A stretch of DNA of 7,385 bases, from NCBI GenBank assembly GCA_021647265.1, contig JAKIVA010000084.1, forward strand, positions 1 through 7,385. Direction: 5' to 3'. Position 1 is the first letter of the stretch, and every line of letters starts with the position of its first letter. Under the pieces are notes generated by a model that was given only the letters and a program-made list of their open reading frames with translations, was not told where the DNA came from and made no database searches. The stretch is from Lutibacter sp. Lineage in GTDB: Bacteria > Bacteroidota > Bacteroidia > Flavobacteriales > Flavobacteriaceae. Shown here in pieces: positions 4,987 through 7,385 of this stretch. The position numbers and the translations under genes are program-made.

Positions 4987-5733
4987 TTAAATGTTTCGTA
5001 TTTTTTCTAAAAATGTAGTTCGTTTTGCTTTTGCAATTGGCACTTTATCTTTATTGTTCATAATAATATATCCTTCATTTAAATATTCGTTCATATAATT
5101 TAGATTTATAAAATGGGATTTGTGAACCAAATAAAAATGATGTAATCTTTCCATTTTACTAAATTTCCCTATACTGTATGAGCTTAATATTGAAGAAGTG
5201 TTTTTTAAAATTATTTGAGTATAGCCATCAATTCCTTCAAAGCGAATAATATCAGCTGTTTTAAGAAGACTTAATCCTTTTTGAGTAGGAATTACGATAG
5301 TTGAATTGCCATTGTTTACTAAATTTTGAAGTAGTTGTTGATTTTTTTCTAAAGCACTTTTTTGACTAATATTTTTTAATGCATTTTCTATAGCTAATTT
5401 TAATTCATCATTGTCTATTGGTTTTATGATGTAACCAATGGCACTATGTTTTATAGCATCAATAGCATATTCGCTATAAGCAGTAACAAATATAATTTCA
5501 AAATTTGGATTTTCAATTTTAGAGAGTACATCAAAACCACTTAAAATAGGCATTTCAATATCTATAAAAACTAAATCTGGATGATTTTGATTAATTTCTT
5601 GTAGGGCTTTTTGTGGATTTTGAAATTTATGTGTGACCGTTATTTGAGGGAAATACCTAGCAATTTTCAAGGCTAAACTTTCTAATGCATTTTTTTCATC
5701 ATCAATAATAATGGCATTTATTTTAGTTTTCAT
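4987..5733 (-). CDS. LytTR-family response regulator
   Basis: The 248-residue protein is a full-length two-component regulator. The receiver domain (about 5-125) has acidic residues D11/D12, phosphoacceptor D58 in VFIDIEMP, T84 in FVTAYS and K104 in IIKPI. A linker with helical residues leads to a LytTR DNA-binding domain (about 150-245). This domain includes the IDGYTQI segment and FYLVHKSHFINL, the typical [RK]-x-H-[RK]-S-x-x-[IV]-N hallmark, followed by VPIAKAKRTTFLEKI. Phosphorylation by the upstream kinase should promote binding to paired LytTR sites at unknown promoters. Its ATG at 5733 lies inside the end of the kinase gene (11-nt overlap, different frame), which suggests translational coupling. 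No LytTR target site could be assigned with confidence in this window. Confidence 0.95.
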   Translation of the reverse strand: MKTKINAIIIDDEKNALESLALKIARYFPQITVTHKFQNPQKALQEINQNHPDLVFIDIEMPILSGFDVLSKIENPNFEIIFVTAYSEYAIDAIKHSAIGYIIKPIDNDELKLAIENALKNISQKSALEKNQQLLQNLVNNGNSTIVIPTQKGLSLLKTADIIRFEGIDGYTQIILKNTSSILSSYSIGKFSKMERLHHFYLVHKSHFINLNYMNEYLNEGYIIMNNKDKVPIAKAKRTTFLEKIRNI

Positions 5734-7385
5734 AGTGCATAAAAGTTAGTTTAACAATAGTTCCGGTGGCGTTTTTTAATTCATTTATTGAATAGGTAAT
5801 AAACCATTCTTTTGATTGATTTAATAAGTTAATTCTGTCTTTTAAAATAGAATTAGATTTAGAAACATGCGTTTTAATGGAGTTATCTTTAATTTCTTGT
5901 GCCTTTTTTAATCCAATACCATTATCAGAAATTTGAACTATTAATAGATCTTCATTTTTTAAAAAATCAATTTTTATTAAGCCATTTCCTTCATTGTGAA
6001 ATAAACCGTGATTTACAGCATTTTCAACAATGGGTTGCAATAGCATTGATGGTATTTTTTCTTCGGATAGATTTAAATTTTCACGAATATTAAATTGAAA
6101 ATTAAAAGTGTTTCCAAATCGCATTTTTTCAATTTCCAAATAGTTTTTAAGGAGTGATATTTCTTGTTCTAAGTTTATAAGTTTATTTCTGGAAAAATCA
6201 AAAAACTTACGAATTAATCGTGAAAATTTAACCAAATACTTTTCTGACAATTCAATGTCGTTTTTTGTAATATAATATTGAATGGCATTTAAAGAGTTAA
6301 ATACGAAATGAGGATTCATTTGTGAACGAAGTGCGTGTAATTCAAACTCTGATAACTGTTTTTGGGTATTTAGTTTTTTTAATTGTTTTTCTAATTCTTT
6401 TTTTCTTATTATTAAAATAATTCCGGTTGTAACTGTTAAAAATAATACTATAAATATAATTTTGGCAATACTAGTTTGATACCATAACGGTAATATTTGA
6501 AAATTCACGCTTTTTATTATTCCATGAGAATTAACACTTAATTTGTATTTGTTTGGGGGTAAGTCATTGAAATTTAAGTTTTTGAATGATGTATTGATCC
6601 ATTTTTTTTGAATAGGATTTAATTTGTATTGGTAGGTAATTTCTTTATTTGATACTGAATGATTAATTGTCGCTATTGAAAATGTTACATTATTTGCTTT
6701 AGTATATAAAAATGAAGCATGCTGTTTGTCCATTTTTTTTGAATTATATGCTGAATTTTCAAAGTATATATCAAGGAATTGTGTTACTTGTTGATTGTGA
6801 ATAGGAATTGTTGCTACTCCATTATCAGAGCCTATAATTATTGAATTACCTTTAACATAAATAGAATTTATTTTATCTTCAGGCAATCCATCTGCTTTAG
6901 TATAATGTTTGATTAATTTATAATTATGATTAATTTTTTTATAGTGCCAGACACCTATTTCTGTTGCTAGCCAAATATTATTATTGCTGATAAAAATATT
7001 TTGAACACTTAGAAAATCAGATTTCGGAAGAAGTGTAATTGTCTTTAAGTCGGTTAAATAAGCTCCAAAACCATCGGTGCCAATAACAAGTTCTGATTTT
7101 GATACCTTTTGGAGTTTTAAAATAGGTTTATTAAAGTTTTTATTTTGAATTAGAACAGTTTTAATACTGTCATTTTTTAGTACCTTAATCCCATTTGAAG
7201 TGGAAATTATTAATTGATTTTGAAAGTTAATAATTGAACTGATACCTGCTTGATAATAATTTTTACTGATTTGTAAGTTATTAGGATTAATTTTATTCAA
7301 TCCAAAGGAATAATTTCCATATAAAAAACCATTATAATACACTAATTGTCGGGCTGTCTCATTTAGTTTTTTTTCTCTTTTTTCA
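5723..7385 (-). CDS. Reg_prop/Y_Y_Y sensor histidine kinase, LytS type (5' end beyond window)
   Basis: The frame stays open to the right edge (codons before the internal GTG at 7342 read ETARQL and have no stop), so the visible 553 residues are the C-terminal part of a larger membrane kinase. From the edge inward there are beta-propeller (Reg_prop) blades with repeats such as NNIWLATEIGVWHY and NSIIIGSDNGVATIP (about 6790-7385). Next come a Y_Y_Y-like Ig domain (about 6480-6720), one transmembrane helix (about 6405-6470) and a short coiled segment. The His_kinase domain follows, with phosphoacceptor His in QMNPHFVFNSLN (codon 6308-6310), then the HATPase with N box (LLQPIVENAVNHG, about 6010-6050), SDNGIGL (about 5910-5930) and a last ATGTIVKL glycine box. 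The sensor faces the periplasm, and in this family many members sense glycans; the ligand here is unknown. It is paired with the overlapping LytTR regulator. A signal peptide is not visible because of the truncation. Confidence 0.93.
   Translation of the reverse strand, partial: EKREKKLNETARQLVYYNGFLYGNYSFGLNKINPNNLQISKNYYQAGISSIINFQNQLIISTSNGIKVLKNDSIKTVLIQNKNFNKPILKLQKVSKSELVIGTDGFGAYLTDLKTITLLPKSDFLSVQNIFISNNNIWLATEIGVWHYKKINHNYKLIKHYTKADGLPEDKINSIYVKGNSIIIGSDNGVATIPIHNQQVTQFLDIYFENSAYNSKKMDKQHASFLYTKANNVTFSIATINHSVSNKEITYQYKLNPIQKKWINTSFKNLNFNDLPPNKYKLSVNSHGIIKSVNFQILPLWYQTSIAKIIFIVLFLTVTTGIILIIRKKELEKQLKKLNTQKQLSEFELHALRSQMNPHFVFNSLNAIQYYITKNDIELSEKYLVKFSRLIRKFFDFSRNKLINLEQEISLLKNYLEIEKMRFGNTFNFQFNIRENLNLSEEKIPSMLLQPIVENAVNHGLFHNEGNGLIKIDFLKNEDLLIVQISDNGIGLKKAQEIKDNSIKTHVSKSNSILKDRINLLNQSKEWFITYSINELKNATGTIVKLTFMHYEN

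Noticed and set aside
5899..6093. Plus-strand open frame inside the kinase ATPase domain
   Set aside because: It is antisense to the conserved N and G boxes of the kinase, so it is a shadow frame.
7328..7342. GTG at 7342 as the true start of the kinase
   Set aside because: The frame continues upstream without a stop to the window edge with propeller-like sequence, and a kinase of this class needs more blades and a signal peptide. The gene is truncated by the window.

Overview
This AT-rich window looks like chromosomal DNA from a marine-type Flavobacteriia member (Bacteroidota). The basis is the very low GC content, Bacteroidota-style promoters (-33 TTG plus -7 TAnnTTTG, best seen before the tRNA), weak or absent Shine-Dalgarno sequences, a propeller-type LytS-like kinase with a LytTR regulator, and an IS1595-type transposase start typical of this group. 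The genus cannot be fixed from sequence reading alone.

Layout from left to right: the first 55 bases hold the N-terminus of an IS1595/ISXO2-like transposase leaving the window on the minus strand. About 420 bp of AT-rich non-coding DNA follow. A PhnA/YjdM-type zinc-ribbon protein (+, 476-1054) converges on an M20-family metallodipeptidase (-, 1220-2608), and their shared 165-bp gap carries a long-range inverted repeat. A tRNA-Leu(UAG) gene with a near-ideal promoter and a strong terminator occupies 2686-2843. Just beyond it, 35 bp covering the tRNA 3' end and the first part of its terminator occur a second time (2930-2964), linked to a GC-richer foldable segment and a second terminator. A bidirectional terminator then closes the minus-strand gene for a secreted Spy/CpxP-like helical protein (3056-3652). 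That gene diverges from an exported MORN-repeat protein (+, 3797-4504).

The right third is a minus-strand operon: a Reg_prop/Y_Y_Y sensor histidine kinase (entering from beyond the right edge), a LytTR response regulator overlapping it by 11 nt, and a hotdog-fold acyl-CoA thioesterase a few bases downstream. The kinase and regulator form a clear two-component pair. The thioesterase probably shares their transcript, and its stop codon lies one base from the stop codon of the convergent MORN gene.

Most genes are ordinary housekeeping or accessory types. The feature that ordinary annotation does not explain is the duplicated tRNA-Leu 3' end and terminator with the structured segment between the copies (about 2797-2975). 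It could be an integration scar, a segmental duplication, or a copy of a dispersed repeat. I found no convincing new defence or biosynthetic system.
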